DNA of 64,000 nt. Source: Kineobactrum sediminis. GTDB lineage: Bacteria > Pseudomonadota > Gammaproteobacteria > Pseudomonadales > Halieaceae. The first letter of the stretch is position 1. Every line of letters starts with the position of its first letter. Under the pieces are notes generated by a model. That model searched no databases. It was not told the origin of the DNA and worked only from the letters and a program-made list of their open reading frames with translations. Below, in pieces: positions 9,765 to 18,634 of the stretch. The position numbers were made by a program, and so were the translations under genes. The DNA is taken from positions 29,554 through 93,553 of the forward strand of contig NZ_PKLZ01000016.1 in assembly GCF_002868715.1 (NCBI RefSeq), in the 5' to 3' direction.

Positions 9765-10226
9765 ATGAGCAAATCTTTGAGCCTGGCCGGGTTTCTGCCC
9801 TATCGCTGCAATAGCCTGGCGCAAAAAATCAGCTTTTCCCTGTCCCGGATTTACGTTGATCGCTTCGGGATCACGGTTCCCGAGTGGCGGGTGCTGGTAA
9901 CGCTTGCAGAATACGGTGAATTGCAATCCCGGCGCATCGGCGAGCTGACCAGCATGGACAAGGTGCGTGTATCCCGGGCCGTATCCGGGTTGAGCGCGCG
10001 CGGTTTATTACAGCGTCGTCCCTGTGACAGGGACAGCCGGGCGTCCCTGCTGTGCCTGAGTGATACCGGGGCAGAGCTTTACCAGCGCATTGAGCCCGAG
10101 GTGCTGGCTTGGGAGGAGGCATTGTTGCAGCCGCTGTCGACAACAGAAAGAGAGTCGCTGTTTGTGCTGATCGACAAGCTGGACCTGCGCCTGGCAACCA
10201 TGCCTGCAGTGGAGCCGCCACCCTGA
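9765..10226 (+). CDS. MarR-family transcriptional regulator
   Basis: The 153-residue winged-helix protein has the MarR core: VPEWRVLVTLAEYGELQSRRIGELTSMDKVRVSRAVSGLSARGLLQRRP, followed by the wing with the conserved DRDSRA segment. The flanking helices form the dimer interface. Family members usually repress their own and neighbouring catabolic genes and release DNA on ligand binding. It precedes an acyl-CoA dehydrogenase cluster on the same strand by 142 nt. The ligand may therefore be an acyl-CoA or aromatic/terpenoid acid, which is inference. Confidence 0.88.
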   Translation: MSKSLSLAGFLPYRCNSLAQKISFSLSRIYVDRFGITVPEWRVLVTLAEYGELQSRRIGELTSMDKVRVSRAVSGLSARGLLQRRPCDRDSRASLLCLSDTGAELYQRIEPEVLAWEEALLQPLSTTERESLFVLIDKLDLRLATMPAVEPPP

Positions 10227-10368
10227 TTACAGGCAACCCACCGCAACCTCCGTGCCTGTTTATGCCGGCACGCCACAGCATTAACTAAACACATCCTGAG
10301 CGATGCATATCGGCCCGTACTCCACTAAGATAGTCACTCTTTCAATAAGACCGTCACAGAGAGGACTC

Positions 10369-11541
10369 ATGGCACTGGACTTTGATAGTGCGCGCCTGCC
10401 CAATCCGTTTATTACCGCAGAGCACGAAGCCTGGCGCACGCAATTGCGCCGTTTTATCGACACTGAAATCGTACCCTCTGCCGAAGACTGGGACGAAGCC
10501 GGTCATATCCCTATCGAACTATGGCCAAAAGCGGCGGCGGTGGGCTTGCTGGGCCTGGGTTATGCAGAAGAGTTTGGCGGCACCCGGGAAGGTATCGATA
10601 GCTGGCATTCCTGGATCACCAACGAGGAGCTGGCGCGGATTGGTGTGGGTGGTATTCCGGCCAGTTTGATGGTGCACGGTATCGGTCTGCCGCCGGTAAT
10701 CAACTGGGGTTCCGAGGCGATGAAACAGGCCGTCGCCCCGGCCGTGCTGGCGGGCGAGAAGCACATTGCGCTGGGCATTACCGAGCCCGGCGGTGGCTCC
10801 GATGTTGCCAGCCTCAGTACCACCGCGGTGCGCGATGGCGACCATTACATAGTCAATGGTTCCAAAACCTACATTACCGGCGGCATGCGCGCCAACTGGG
10901 TGTCTACCGCGGTACGCACCGGGGGTGAAGGTGCCCGCGGTGTCTCCATGCTGCTGATCCCGACGGATGCCGAGGGGTTCTCCCGCACGGCACTGGACCG
11001 TAAACAGGGGTGGTGGGCGTCGGATACCGCGACCCTGTACTTCGATAACGTGCGGGTGCCGGTGGACCAGCTGATTGGCACAGAGAACCAGGGTTTCCTG
11101 GTGATCATGACCAATTTCAACAGTGAGCGCATGGCCATGGCGGCGGGTATGGAAGCCCTGGGCCGGGTCTGCCTGGAGGAAGCCGTCGCCTGGGCCCGGG
11201 AACGCAAGACCTTTGGCAAGCGCCTTGCCGATCACCAGGTGATCCGTCACAAGATCGCCCAGATGAAACAGAAACTCAATGCCACCCAGGCCTATATTCG
11301 CCTGTGCTATGAATCCATCGAAAACGGCAATCCCAATCCCGGGGATATTGCGCTGCTCAAGGTGCAGGCCAGTGAAACCATGGAGTTCTGCGCCCGGGAG
11401 GCCATGCAGATTCTCGGCGGGATCGGTTATATGCGCGGCAGCCGGGTAGAGCGGATCTATCGGGAAGTGCGGGTCAACGCAATCGGTGGTGGTTCTGAAG
11501 AAATCATGCGCGACCTGGCAGCTCGCCAGTACGGAGTTTAG
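10369..11541 (+). CDS. Acyl-CoA dehydrogenase (LCAD/IVD-like)
   Basis: This 390-residue flavoenzyme makes the alpha,beta double bond of an acyl-CoA. It shows the FAD-binding GITEPGGGSDVASL segment and YIVNGSKTYITGG. The C-terminus has MQILGGIGYMRGSRVERIYREV followed by AIGGGSEEIMRDLAARQ. The usual C-terminal catalytic Glu region is glycine-rich here. A glutamate in the LEEAVAWARERKTFGK helix could be the base, as in the LCAD/isovaleryl-CoA group. The ATG at 10369 has GAGAGGA upstream; the frame opens earlier at 10303 without support. The next gene begins one base after its stop. Confidence 0.9.
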   Translation: MALDFDSARLPNPFITAEHEAWRTQLRRFIDTEIVPSAEDWDEAGHIPIELWPKAAAVGLLGLGYAEEFGGTREGIDSWHSWITNEELARIGVGGIPASLMVHGIGLPPVINWGSEAMKQAVAPAVLAGEKHIALGITEPGGGSDVASLSTTAVRDGDHYIVNGSKTYITGGMRANWVSTAVRTGGEGARGVSMLLIPTDAEGFSRTALDRKQGWWASDTATLYFDNVRVPVDQLIGTENQGFLVIMTNFNSERMAMAAGMEALGRVCLEEAVAWARERKTFGKRLADHQVIRHKIAQMKQKLNATQAYIRLCYESIENGNPNPGDIALLKVQASETMEFCAREAMQILGGIGYMRGSRVERIYREVRVNAIGGGSEEIMRDLAARQYGV

Positions 11542-11542
11542 G

Positions 11543-12175
11543 ATGAAATTATGGCATTGCGCGGGAGCTCGCTCGCTGCGCCCCCTGTGGACGCTGGAAG
11601 AACTGGGCCTGGAGTACGAGCTGGAGGTGCTGGCGTTTCCTCCGCGGCTGATGCAGCCCGATTATCTGGAGGTTAACAGCCTGGGCACCGTGCCTTTCTT
11701 TGTTGATGGCAGCACCGAAATGACGGAATCCACCGGCATCTGCCAGTATCTGGTGGACCGCTATGAGAACCACGGCCTGGGCCTGCCACCGGAGGATCCG
11801 GACTATGGCGCCTACCTCAACTGGCTGCATCACAGCGACGCCACACTCACCTTCCCCCAGACCATTGTCATGCGTTATTACTTTCTGGAACAGGACGCGA
11901 GCAAGCGCGTGGTCGCCGATGACTATGCAAAGTGGTTCAGGGCGCGACTGCGGCGGGTAAATGAACGGGTGGAACAGCACGACTACCTGGTGGCAGATCG
12001 CTTTACCATTGCCGATATTGCGGTGGGTTATGCCCTGTTCCTCGGCTCGGTACTGCACCTTGATAAATACTACAAGCCCGCGACGGCCGCGTATCTCGAG
12101 CGCCTGATGGCGCGGCCTGCCTTCCAGCGGGCCAATGCCATTGGCGAGGCGCTGGCGCTGCCGGATGTCGTCTGA
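11543..12175 (+). CDS. Glutathione S-transferase family protein
   Basis: The 210-residue protein has an N-terminal thioredoxin-fold GST domain (MKLWHCAGARSLRPLWTLEE, then LGTVPFF with the cis-proline and the TESTGICQYL glutathione-binding segment). An all-helical C-terminal domain includes DRFTIADIAVGYAL. Family roles are glutathione conjugation, isomerisation or peroxide reduction. It sits between acyl-CoA dehydrogenase genes and starts one base after the first, so it is probably co-transcribed and may act on a reactive intermediate of the same pathway. Confidence 0.85.
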   Translation: MKLWHCAGARSLRPLWTLEELGLEYELEVLAFPPRLMQPDYLEVNSLGTVPFFVDGSTEMTESTGICQYLVDRYENHGLGLPPEDPDYGAYLNWLHHSDATLTFPQTIVMRYYFLEQDASKRVVADDYAKWFRARLRRVNERVEQHDYLVADRFTIADIAVGYALFLGSVLHLDKYYKPATAAYLERLMARPAFQRANAIGEALALPDVV

Positions 12176-12217
12176 CCACAACCATTACGAGTAAGCATGA
12201 ATAGCAAGGAGAGTGCT

Positions 12218-13423
12218 GTGAACGCGGTAACCGATCAACAGAAACAGGCCTTTCGCGAAGAGGTTTCAGCCTGGCTACGGGCGAACAAACCGGCTGATCC
12301 GGGATTTTTGCTGCCCCAGTCATTCATGGAAGTGGGCAGTGAGCAACAGCTGGATTTCCTGCGCGAGTGGCAATACAAGGTATGGTCCGCCGGCTACCTG
12401 GGAATGGCCTGGCCCGAGGCCTATGGCGGCCGCGGCATGGATCCCGTGTTCCAGGCCATTGCCGACCAGGAAATGCGCCGCCAGGCGGTGCCCATATGCT
12501 TCAACGTGATCGGCCTTGGCTGGGCCGGGCCGCTGATCAATGATATTGGCAGTGAGGCCGACAAGGCGCGTTACCTCAAGGGTATCCTTACCGGGGAGGA
12601 CATCTGGTGCCAGGGCTTCTCCGAGCCGGACCACGGTTCTGACCTGGGTAATGCCCAGACCCGGGCGGTACGCGATGGTGACGACTACGTTATCAACGGC
12701 ACCAAAATCTGGACCACCATGGGTAACTTCGCGAAATACATGATCCTTCTGGCTCGTACCAATCCGCAGGCCGAACGCAAATACGACGGTCTGTCTTTCT
12801 TTTTATCCCCCATGGACGTGCCGGGTATTGATGCCCGGCCGATCCGTAAACTCACCGGCGAGTACGGCTTCACCGAAACCTTCTTCACCGATGCCAGGAT
12901 TCCCGCTGATTGCCTGATGGGGCAGGAAGGGGAGGGCTGGAAGATCGCCATGAAGACCCTGCAATATGAACGTGGCGCCGAGGCTGGAGCAGCCGGGGGC
13001 CTCGCCTTCGTACGCATTGTAATTGACGACATGATTGATCAGCTGCGGGATGTCCGTCGCGATGATGCTCCGGTACTGGACGATCCGGTGGTACGCGACC
13101 AGCTGGTACAGCTGGTCATGGAGGAAAAGGCCATTACGCTGGGTGACCGGCGCGCCAATATAGGCGCGCTGAGTAACGACTACCCATTTTCGTTGCAGTT
13201 GTCCAACAAGCTGCGTTTCACCGAGAACACACGGCGGATGCGCCAGTTCGCCATTAATCTGCAGGGTGCGGACGGTGCCCTCTATGTGGGCGACGAGGAG
13301 GCAAGACAGGGCGGCTTCTGGCAGCGCGCCTATCTCAACAGTTTCTCGGCGACCATTGGTGGGGGTACCAGCCAGGTACAGGCCAATATCATTGCCGAAC
13401 ATATTCTTGGCCTGCCCAAGTAA
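12218..13423 (+). CDS. Acyl-CoA dehydrogenase, likely large subunit of a heteromeric enzyme
   Basis: The 401-residue protein shows QGFSEPDHGSDLGNAQTRA, YVINGTKIWTTMGNFA and a C-terminus SATIGGGTSQVQANIIAEHILGLPK. The last segment resembles FadE/ChsE-type dehydrogenases that work as alpha2-beta2 heterotetramers with a partner encoded next door. The GTG at 12218 has AAGGAG 6 nt upstream and is preferred; an ATG at 12197 in the same frame has a weaker site. The partner gene starts 12 nt downstream. The substrate is not readable from sequence; side-chain or sterol-like acyl-CoAs are possible. Confidence 0.88.
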   Translation: MNAVTDQQKQAFREEVSAWLRANKPADPGFLLPQSFMEVGSEQQLDFLREWQYKVWSAGYLGMAWPEAYGGRGMDPVFQAIADQEMRRQAVPICFNVIGLGWAGPLINDIGSEADKARYLKGILTGEDIWCQGFSEPDHGSDLGNAQTRAVRDGDDYVINGTKIWTTMGNFAKYMILLARTNPQAERKYDGLSFFLSPMDVPGIDARPIRKLTGEYGFTETFFTDARIPADCLMGQEGEGWKIAMKTLQYERGAEAGAAGGLAFVRIVIDDMIDQLRDVRRDDAPVLDDPVVRDQLVQLVMEEKAITLGDRRANIGALSNDYPFSLQLSNKLRFTENTRRMRQFAINLQGADGALYVGDEEARQGGFWQRAYLNSFSATIGGGTSQVQANIIAEHILGLPK

Positions 13424-13434
13424 GGAGCGTACAA

Positions 13435-14562
13435 GTGTCTGTTATTGGTAGTACAACGCTGGTATTCAGCGAAGAGCAGGCGATGATCCTTGATGTCGCT
13501 CGTGAGTTTTGTCGGGACCAGTCGGATATTACCGCTGTGCGGGCCCAGCTGGAGTCCCCCGATGGCTTTGACCCCGGCGTCTGGCAACAGATGGTGGCGC
13601 TCGGCTGGGCAGGTATTGCCCTGCCCGAGCGGGTCGGGGGCGCCGGCCTTGGTATGGCTGCGGTCGTGCCGGTACTGGAGTCCATGGGCCGGGCTTTACT
13701 GGGCGGCCCGTTAATGAGCACAGCCCTCGCCGGGCAACTGGTTTTGCGTGCGGCAGGTGAGGAACAGGACGAATTACTGTCCGCCATTGCCGCGGGCCAG
13801 CCGGCCACGATCGCATGGCTGGACAACCACGACTGGGGGTCCGCTGGCATCCAGTGCGAACTCGACGCCAACGGTGTTTTGCAGGGTCGCAAGCAACAGG
13901 TGATGGATGCTGCCGGGGCCGAATGGTTCCTGGTGGTGGCGCAGCAGGCCGGGGAGCCGGTGCTGGCGGTACTGCCGGCGAGTGCGGTAGCGGCGGATGC
14001 GCGCAGGGACTGCATTCTCATAGACCAGACCCGGCGTGCGCAGACCATTGATTTTACCGGCATTGCAGTGGCGTCAACGGCGGTGCTGAAGGGTCCTCAG
14101 GTTGCGGCGGCGCTGCGCGATGTGCGTCTGCTGGGTGCCTTGCTGGTGGCGGCGGAGTCGGGTGGCAGCGCGGCGTCGTGTCTCGATACCACTGTTGACT
14201 ACCTGAAAACCCGCAAGCAGTTTGGCAAGTTGATCGGTTCCTATCAGGCGCTCAAGCATCCCTGCGTGGACATCCTGGTGGCGGTGGATTCAACCCGCTC
14301 CTTTGTGTATCACGCGGCCAGCCTGCTCGATGACGGCCCCCTCAGCCGGGACGCGGAAATCGGCTGCCGGATGGCCAAGGCGCAGGCCACTGAAACACTC
14401 AAGTACGCCGGCGACCGGGCAATCCAGTTTCACGGCGGCATGGGCTTTACCTACGAATGTGATGCCCAGCTGTACGTGCGTCGTGCCCAATGGGCCCAGC
14501 AACAGTTTGGCGATGCCCAGCACCAGCGCAAACAGCTTGCCCATCTGCTGCTGGATGCCTGA
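13435..14562 (+). CDS. Acyl-CoA dehydrogenase-like protein, likely small/partner subunit
   Basis: The 375-residue protein has an acyl-CoA dehydrogenase fold. It lacks a clear (T/S)EP-x-GSD flavin/substrate segment in the middle region, where sequence reads ATIAWLDNHDW. The C-terminal helical domain is intact (TRKQFGKLIGSYQALKHP and IQFHGGMGFTYECDAQLYVRRAQ). This asymmetric conservation is typical of one chain of heterotetrameric FadE28/FadE29-like pairs, in which FAD sites are shared. It starts at GTG with AAGGAG overlapping the previous stop, consistent with coupled translation and fixed stoichiometry. Confidence 0.82.
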   Translation: MSVIGSTTLVFSEEQAMILDVAREFCRDQSDITAVRAQLESPDGFDPGVWQQMVALGWAGIALPERVGGAGLGMAAVVPVLESMGRALLGGPLMSTALAGQLVLRAAGEEQDELLSAIAAGQPATIAWLDNHDWGSAGIQCELDANGVLQGRKQQVMDAAGAEWFLVVAQQAGEPVLAVLPASAVAADARRDCILIDQTRRAQTIDFTGIAVASTAVLKGPQVAAALRDVRLLGALLVAAESGGSAASCLDTTVDYLKTRKQFGKLIGSYQALKHPCVDILVAVDSTRSFVYHAASLLDDGPLSRDAEIGCRMAKAQATETLKYAGDRAIQFHGGMGFTYECDAQLYVRRAQWAQQQFGDAQHQRKQLAHLLLDA

Positions 14563-14624
14563 TGTTGTCGCCTGCCGTGAGCCGGCCGAGAGGTCTGGTC
14601 CGCGTGCGGCTGCGTAGATGATGC

Positions 14625-16013
14625 ATGAGTAAAAAACCGGCAAAAATACGCCAGGGCAGTTTTGGTCGCGGGCTGTCGATTTCCCTGGCAGGTTTGCGCG
14701 CAGGGAGCGCGTTCGCAATTGATAATGCCCTGCAACGGTTGCGCGGCGACGCTGATGCGGCGCCAGAGGAATCGGCGTTCATCCGGCGAGAGGCGCGGCG
14801 CTTTGTCACCGAACTCGGTAGACTCAAGGGTACCTACGTCAAGATCGGGCAGATGTTTGCCCTGCTGGGCGAGCACTTCCTGCCACCCGCCCTGACCGAG
14901 GCGCTGCACGAACTGGAAGCGGCGACCGAACCGCTACCCTGGGCGACCATAGAACCTCATTTGCGCGCCAGCTTGGGAGCGCGCCTACAGGAACTTGAAG
15001 TGGAGCCCGAGGCGCTGGCGGCTGCCTCGCTGTCGCAGGTGCACCGGGCCACCATCAGGGCCACCGGCGAAAACATCTGCCTCAAGATCCAGTATCCCGG
15101 TTTGCGGGACGTTATTGACAGTGACTTTGATGCCGTAGTGCGGATGCTGGTTCTGGCCCGCTGGGTCAGGACCGGGCGCGAGCTGGATGCCTGGCTGGAA
15201 TCCATGCGTACCCACCTGCATCACGAAATCGATTACCTGCGGGAAGCACAGATGGGTGACGCCGTCGCCGCACTGGTGGCAGAGGATACCGCTTCCCGCA
15301 AGCATGGTCGCTACTATGTGCCGCAGCGGTTTCCCCGTTATTGCCGACCCGATGTGCTGGCTCTGGAATATATTGATGGCCGGCTGGTGACCCATCCGCA
15401 AGTGCTCGCGCTCTCCCAGCGGCGCCGCAATGCCCTGGGCCGGAATATGCTGGAGCTGTTCTTTCATGAACTGTACAGCTGGGGAATTCTGCAGACCGAC
15501 CCGAACTTTGGCAATTACCTGATCCGCAGTGACGGCAATCGTGACGAACTGGTATTGCTGGACTTTGGCTCTACCCTCAGTTGCGAGGAACCCTTTCTCA
15601 AGCACCTGGGTAATGCCATTGCCGCCGGCCAGGAGCAGGACCGGGAGGCGCTGTTGGCCAGCCTGGTGGGGCTGGGCTGCCTGGATGAAAAGAGCTCGGA
15701 CTTTGCCCGGGACAGCTTCAGTGACTTCTGTTTCGGCTTGCTGGAGCCGCTGCGGCCGGCGGACCAACTGCCGCCTGAATACCTGAATGCCGCCGGCGAG
15801 TATTGCTGGGGCCGCTCACAACTCTTGCGCCGCGCGGGTAAGAATGCTGCCAGTGCAGCAACGTCACTGGACTTTGCAACGCCCTCGCGGGACTTTGCGC
15901 TGATTGCCCGCAAGCTGACCGGTGTGTTTACCTTTATTTCCGTGCTGGATGCCCAGTTCAATGCGCACGACCTGGTAACCCGGCATATCCGTCGCTGGCG
16001 GAAGAGGCACTGA
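14625..16013 (+). CDS. ABC1/UbiB-family atypical kinase (first of a tandem pair)
   Basis: The 462-residue protein carries the ABC1 family marks: KGTYVKIGQMFALLG (KxGQ), an alanine-rich loop LAAASLSQVHRATI, the lysine strand CLKIQYPG, EIDYLREAQ (the ExD helix), QTDPNFGNYL and LLDFGS (the metal-binding DFG). UbiB relatives are ATPases/kinases supporting coenzyme Q synthesis or lipid handling. It is not the operonic ubiB next to ubiE/ubiJ. The stop codon directly abuts the ATG of the next paralogue. Confidence 0.85.
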   Translation: MSKKPAKIRQGSFGRGLSISLAGLRAGSAFAIDNALQRLRGDADAAPEESAFIRREARRFVTELGRLKGTYVKIGQMFALLGEHFLPPALTEALHELEAATEPLPWATIEPHLRASLGARLQELEVEPEALAAASLSQVHRATIRATGENICLKIQYPGLRDVIDSDFDAVVRMLVLARWVRTGRELDAWLESMRTHLHHEIDYLREAQMGDAVAALVAEDTASRKHGRYYVPQRFPRYCRPDVLALEYIDGRLVTHPQVLALSQRRRNALGRNMLELFFHELYSWGILQTDPNFGNYLIRSDGNRDELVLLDFGSTLSCEEPFLKHLGNAIAAGQEQDREALLASLVGLGCLDEKSSDFARDSFSDFCFGLLEPLRPADQLPPEYLNAAGEYCWGRSQLLRRAGKNAASAATSLDFATPSRDFALIARKLTGVFTFISVLDAQFNAHDLVTRHIRRWRKRH

Positions 16014-17336
16014 ATGGCAGGCGATGACACGACAGACAGCCCGGTTCCCCAGGGCCGGCTGCGCCGGCTGGCGGGGATGGCGCGGTTGGCCGGGGGCATT
16101 GCCGGTGGCATGCTTGCGGAGGGTGAGCGGCAGTTGCGCGCCGGTAAGCGACCGCAGGCACGGGATCTGCTGCTTACTCCCGGCAATGCCCTGCGCCTGA
16201 CCAGGCAGCTCTCCCGCATGCGCGGCGCTGCCATGAAACTCGGGCAGATACTGTCCATGGATACGGGCAACCTGGTGCCCCCTGAACTGGCGGAGATTCT
16301 GGCGCGGTTGCGCGCAGACGCCCAGGCGATGCCAGCCAAACAGTTGCGTGAGGCCCTGACACTCGCCTACGGGGCCGACTGGGATCCTGCCGAGCATGAG
16401 TTCCAATGGCGACCACTGGCTGCCGCGTCCATCGGCCAGGTGCATTGTATACGGGCTCCGGATGGCCGCGAGGCAGTGCTCAAGATCCAGTATCCTGGTG
16501 TGGCCCGCAGCATCGATAGCGATGTGGATAATATTGCGACGCTCCTGCGGATGTCCGGCCTGTTGCCCCGCCAGCTGGATATCGAACCCTTGCTGGCGGA
16601 TGTGCGGGTGCAATTGAAAGAGGAGGCGGACTATCTGAGAGAGGCGAAATACCTCAATCGGTTTCGCGGGCATCTTCAGGGAGACAGCCGCTTTGTGCTG
16701 CCCGAAGTGCTGCCGTCGCTTACTCGACGTACTGTCCTGGCGATGACCTATGTCGAGGGCGAACCCGTTGAAACGGTCGTGCTGCAACCGGCGGCCGAGC
16801 GCAACCGGGTGATGACCGTATTAATCGAGTTGCTGTTGACCGAGTTGTTTGAACTGCGGCTGATGCAGACGGACCCCAATTTTGCCAATTACCTGTATCG
16901 TCCCGATGACGGCGCCATCGTGTTGCTCGATTTTGGCGCCACCCGCCCCTTCAAGGCGGCCTTTGCACGGGATTATGGGCGTTTGGCAGCTGCGGCGATG
17001 GCCGCTGATCGCGAGGGTGTCGCCCGCGCGGCAATACGCATCGGCTATGCCATGGGTGAACCCGGGTCGCCTTATCGCGAACTGGTACTGGATATGCTGT
17101 TGCTGGCGCTGGAACCCCTGCGCCACGAGGGGCCTTATGATTTTGGTAATTCGGATATGCCCGCCAGGCTTATGGAGCTGGGTCAGTCGGTGACCGGGTT
17201 TCGCGATTTCTGGCAGGCGCCGCCAACCCATGCGGTGTATTTTCATCGCAAGCTGGGCGGCATGTTCATGCTCGCTCATCGCCTGCGGGCCAGGGTTGAC
17301 GTGCGTGCGCTGATGGCCCGCTGGGTCAATGGTTGA
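16014..17336 (+). CDS. ABC1/UbiB-family atypical kinase (second of a tandem pair)
   Basis: The 440-residue paralogue of the preceding gene has a better-preserved family core: MRGAAMKLGQILSMD (KxGQ), LAAASIGQVHC (A-rich loop), VLKIQYPGVARSIDSDVDN, KEEADYLREAKYL, QTDPNFANYLYRP and VLLDFGAT. It begins immediately after the stop of the first copy. The two products differ enough to suggest distinct partners, possibly acting together. Its 3' end overlaps convergent nagA by 11 bp. Confidence 0.87.
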   Translation: MAGDDTTDSPVPQGRLRRLAGMARLAGGIAGGMLAEGERQLRAGKRPQARDLLLTPGNALRLTRQLSRMRGAAMKLGQILSMDTGNLVPPELAEILARLRADAQAMPAKQLREALTLAYGADWDPAEHEFQWRPLAAASIGQVHCIRAPDGREAVLKIQYPGVARSIDSDVDNIATLLRMSGLLPRQLDIEPLLADVRVQLKEEADYLREAKYLNRFRGHLQGDSRFVLPEVLPSLTRRTVLAMTYVEGEPVETVVLQPAAERNRVMTVLIELLLTELFELRLMQTDPNFANYLYRPDDGAIVLLDFGATRPFKAAFARDYGRLAAAAMAADREGVARAAIRIGYAMGEPGSPYRELVLDMLLLALEPLRHEGPYDFGNSDMPARLMELGQSVTGFRDFWQAPPTHAVYFHRKLGGMFMLAHRLRARVDVRALMARWVNG

Positions 17337-18480
17337 TGCGGTTACCGGCAACCCAGGTCGCCTTCACCCGCAGCGCGTCATCAAGCAGCACCAGGTCCGC
17401 CCTGCAGCCCGGCGCAATGCGTCCCAGTCGCGGTTCATCCAGGAATTGCGCCGGGTACAGAGAGGCCATGCGCAGGCATTCTTCCAGTGCAAGACCAACC
17501 TTCTCATGGCAGTAGCGCACGCCATCTACCATGGTAATCGCGCTACCGGCGAGTGAGCCCTCACTATTTACCAGCCTGCCATCGCGCTCCTCAATTATTT
17601 CACCATAGAGTTCAAAGCTGCGACGGTCGCTGCCCGCGGTAGCCATGGCGTCACTGACCAGGTACAGCTTGCCCGGCGGGGCGCAGCGCTGGGCGATGCG
17701 GATGCTGGCCGGGTGCACATGGTGGCCGTCGGCGATGATGCCCAGCCAGCAGCCAACGCTGCTCAGGGCGGCTCCGGTTACCCCGGGTTCCCGCGCGCTG
17801 AGTGGGCTCATGGCATTGAACAGGTGGGTGAAACCACGAAGTCCTTCGCTACAGGCTTGCTGGACCTGGGTGAAGCTCGCGTTGCTGTGGCCGGCACAGA
17901 CCATGACACCGGCGTCGACGAGGCGGCGGATCTGCCCGGGCAACATCAGTTCCGGTGCCAGGGTCAGTACCCGTGGCAGGTCGGTGAGTCTGCACAGCCA
18001 ATCAATATCGTCACCGGTAGCGATACGTAACCGATCTGCGCGATGGGTACCCCGGCGGGCCTGCGCAAAAAAAGGGCCTTCAATATGAATGCCCAGAATA
18101 CCGGCTATACCCATCCTGCGAGCGCCGCGCACGGCGGTCACACCCGCCTCGTATACATCCCGCGTATCGCTTAGCAGGGTGGGCAGCAGGCTGGTAGTGC
18201 CCCCCTGCCGATGGCTTGCGCTGATGTGCTCGAGCGCCTCGACCGTTGGCGTGTTATTGAACAACATGCCGCCGCCGCCATTGACCTGCAGGTCGATAAA
18301 CCCCGGCGCCAGGTAACCTCGGGATAACTCCTCGCAGGGTATGCCTGCGGGTATATCCGGCCCTGGCACCAGACTGTCAATGCAGCCCGCGAGCAGCAGC
18401 AGGCCGCAGTCATGGTGCCACCGTTCCCCATCAAACAGGGAGGGGACACGTAGGGCGCGATCAGGTTGTGATGATGTCAT
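17326..18480 (-). CDS. nagA: N-acetylglucosamine-6-phosphate deacetylase
   Basis: The 384-residue amidohydrolase removes acetate from GlcNAc-6-phosphate during chitin or peptidoglycan amino-sugar use. Signatures are PGFIDLQVNGGGG, GIHIEGPFF, VCAGHSNA, HLFNAMSPL, IADGHHVHP and LVSDAM, which supply the metal and substrate ligands. The ATG at 18480 (MTSSQPDRAL) fits the family start; an upstream frame extension to 18519 is less likely. No nagB, nagE or regulator is adjacent, so the gene is isolated from the usual nag cluster. Confidence 0.92.
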   Translation of the reverse strand: MTSSQPDRALRVPSLFDGERWHHDCGLLLLAGCIDSLVPGPDIPAGIPCEELSRGYLAPGFIDLQVNGGGGMLFNNTPTVEALEHISASHRQGGTTSLLPTLLSDTRDVYEAGVTAVRGARRMGIAGILGIHIEGPFFAQARRGTHRADRLRIATGDDIDWLCRLTDLPRVLTLAPELMLPGQIRRLVDAGVMVCAGHSNASFTQVQQACSEGLRGFTHLFNAMSPLSAREPGVTGAALSSVGCWLGIIADGHHVHPASIRIAQRCAPPGKLYLVSDAMATAGSDRRSFELYGEIIEERDGRLVNSEGSLAGSAITMVDGVRYCHEKVGLALEECLRMASLYPAQFLDEPRLGRIAPGCRADLVLLDDALRVKATWVAGNRINH

Positions 18481-18634
18481 CTGGCCATTCCCTAGCGACT
18501 GAGTACAGGAGGGAATCATGAGCCGCGCCGGGCTCGCTCCGTGTCGTCATTATGTCCGCTGTCTGTGTGCGGCAAAAGACTACAATAGTGTTATGCTCCG
18601 ATCCAGCCAAGAACTCAATAACAAGAGGTTAGTC

